Assembly: GCA_039193195.1 (NCBI GenBank) | Contig: JBCCWS010000006.1 | Location: 1 to 64,000 of the forward strand | Reading direction: 5' to 3' | Origin: Pseudomonadota bacterium | GTDB taxonomy: Bacteria; Pseudomonadota; Gammaproteobacteria; Steroidobacterales; JBCBZW01 | DNA: 64,000 nucleotides | Shown: in pieces, positions 63,601-64,000 of the stretch | Position numbering within the stretch: the first letter of the stretch is position 1 | How the letters are laid out: the number at the start of each line of letters is the position of its first letter | Program-made: the position numbers and the translations under genes | The notes under the pieces: model-generated | The model's database searches: none | Told to the model about the DNA's origin: nothing | Seen by the model: the letters and a program-made list of their open reading frames with translations, nothing else

Positions 63601-64000
63601 CGGTGACCTTACTGTTTGCGGTGAGGTCCCCAAGCGTGTCCAGCACCCCCGTTGCCTCGAAGGGTTTGTCGCACACATTGCTCACTGGCGGCTTCCCGAG
63701 CATCCTGCCGTCCAAACCGTAGAGCTGCACCGAACCGTTGTTGCTCCCCAAGGCGAGCGTCTGCCCATCTGGGCTGAATTGCAGTTCTGTCACCCGACCA
63801 ACCTTCGCCGTAAAGGTTCGGGGTGACTTGGCACCAACGGGCTCGAACAGCTCGACTTTACGCTCCCCTACGGCCGCTGCCACCAGCGTTCCATCAGGGC
63901 TCATTGCTACTGCCGCCACCGCTGCCCCTTCCTCCGCGGGGCGCACTAGAGTGCCCGTAGCGACCTCCCAAACCGAAACCCCCCGCTTTCCGCCGTGTAC
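60626..64000 (-). CDS. WD40 beta-propeller/caspase-like peptidase, 5' end beyond window
   Basis: At least 1124 residues; the frame is open to the right edge of the window (HGGKRGVSVWEVATGTLVRPAEEG is continuous), so the start lies outside. The upstream part is many WD40 repeats (MSPDGTLVAAAVGE, FSPDGQTLALGSNNGSVQLYG, ALSPDGELLAYGRGDGKVSVL). The C-terminal part is a C14 caspase-like domain (RRLFVISIGVSDSEHSGLRL) with the catalytic His in TYSGHGYA (codon 61289-61291) and Cys in VVDACYSA (61121-61123). GC content is visibly below the neighbours, hinting at transfer. In such proteins the propeller is thought to sense and the peptidase to execute; the trigger and target are unknown. Confidence 0.85.
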   Translation of the reverse strand, partial: VHGGKRGVSVWEVATGTLVRPAEEGAAVAAVAMSPDGTLVAAAVGERKVELFEPVGAKSPRTFTAKVGRVTELQFSPDGQTLALGSNNGSVQLYGLDGRMLGKPPVSNVCDKPFEATGVLDTLGDLTANSKVTAAIEGRNQVAGVCDLGQRAKQVLDGGFGALLLGGIRSIALSPDGELLAYGRGDGKVSVLSLLEGGTPLYEVGGIIEEDNSPVDAVGEEGKGGVLAALREASQYAMLNAPVKFSRDGSTLDMVEDFKTVSRWHAREGERVSSLAVSKRDLSFGFPVPLPMGSVPVFGDDDSTLITATLTGGTAVWDLRSGLPPRRVSQVSSFFNYSPVSSDARLLAEVQSKGGSSKVVVSELDSGRVTQEFPLESASRSKPEAAYAAGQFSRSGGLLALFTNEQEQNQFRVVDPLTGAVLLERKDVFSAAFSPDGRRLGMRESPGGFNPFRRGAESRVVVLDTSSWRELFSKSVKGGELGYASNKLVFSGDSGSLAIVEEQSIKVWELASGRMRWELPVGDASLSDFIFRPTSNVLTITTSRSLQHWDLDSDSVRRSTQYTDFWGNLSYSATGRLLALGGAENRIRVFDVDADMELGSVVVPNDEDWLAVTPEGHFDSRWLEDIEEVHWVLSDEPLRSRPLELYMREYYEPQLLPKLVAGESLVAVPPLHNRNRALPVVTIDEAVVIGQGKARIKVSVREASTVVGGREYRSGGAALRLFRDHRLVAYAPAGLGNLDFDAKGNYTQEFQVELPTASVEGASVEFSAYALNSDNVKSVSAKARLALPKARSSGIRRLFVISIGVSDSEHSGLRLKHAANDADLALRGLREAARKSGAFDEAVSVSLVSKVNGAADATKEKVRDALRALSGDARARDRLRGVSGAEGLRRASPDDLVVITYSGHGYADEDGELYLIPSNVGDDSSRSLADLRPQAISSADLTLWLGDVDAGEMLLVVDACYSARVVEQERFKPGPLGSQGLGQLSYDKGMRVLAAAQQDQVAIEADDLEHGLLTYSLIKEGLQEGAADYRPVDGRIVVQEWLQYPVTRVPRLLSDPTTQTGVAGRGVEMAGEEGNDPPTPLPGARVDTIDWRDQQPIVFDFSRLGQGETLVRTGAQAAAASRER

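Noticed and set aside
1-64000. CRISPR arrays, tRNA and rRNA genes
   Set aside because: No regularly spaced repeats and no cloverleaf or rRNA-like stretches were recognised by eye; a covariance-model scan would be needed to exclude a small RNA gene.

Overview
This window is a gene-dense, high-GC stretch of a Gammaproteobacterial-type genome. The clearest lineage signals are the gene order pilZ-holB-tmk-mltG-pabC-fabF-acpP-fabG-fabD on the minus strand, a type II secretion pseudopilin operon, an AddA/AddB-like repair pair of the proteobacterial kind, and CsrA. Genus cannot be read from sequence alone. Genes are tightly packed: many co-directional neighbours overlap by 4 to 11 bases, and four of the six convergent gene pairs end on one shared CTAG.

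Layout. 1-7.5 kb: fatty-acid synthesis, thymidylate kinase, Pol III delta-prime and PilZ, one minus-strand operon. 7.5-14.1 kb: a rhombosortase-like intramembrane protease diverging from gspGHIJKLMN. 14.1-20.5 kb: an AddA-like helicase whose nuclease site looks degenerate, and an AddB-like nuclease. 20.5-25.1 kb: glycogen branching enzyme and alpha-glucan phosphorylase. 25.3-27.6 kb: a saccharopine-dehydrogenase-like oxidoreductase and a sulfotransferase.

27.9-41.8 kb is the centrepiece, an isoprenoid/hopanoid supercluster on the plus strand: squalene synthase, hpnG, hpnN, hpnA, then diphosphomevalonate decarboxylase, one 1131-residue ORF that fuses phosphomevalonate kinase, HMG-CoA reductase and mevalonate kinase, idi, hpnH, hpnB and hpnM. 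All steps from HMG-CoA to IPP/DMAPP are therefore encoded by three overlapping ORFs, placed inside genes for squalene synthesis and for hopanoid side-chain building and trafficking. Squalene-hopene cyclase and HMG-CoA synthase are not in the window.

41.8-50.6 kb: a small lipoprotein, csrA, an OmpR-family two-component system, a large TonB-dependent receptor, a second two-component system whose neighbourhood holds a PmrA-box-like site, and an exported RidA protein. 50.6-57 kb: a BtuF-like protein, a decayed serC pseudogene in front of an intact serA, an uncharacterised two-TM protein, a double SnoaL/NTF2-like protein diverging from an AraC regulator across a clear inverted repeat, and a protein with a 2-deoxyribosyltransferase/TIR-like C-terminus. 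57.4-60.1 kb: a periplasmic molybdenum hydroxylase (IorAB-like). 60.6 kb to the right edge: a WD40-caspase protein of visibly lower GC, cut by the window end.

No rRNA, tRNA, CRISPR array or intact insertion sequence was seen.
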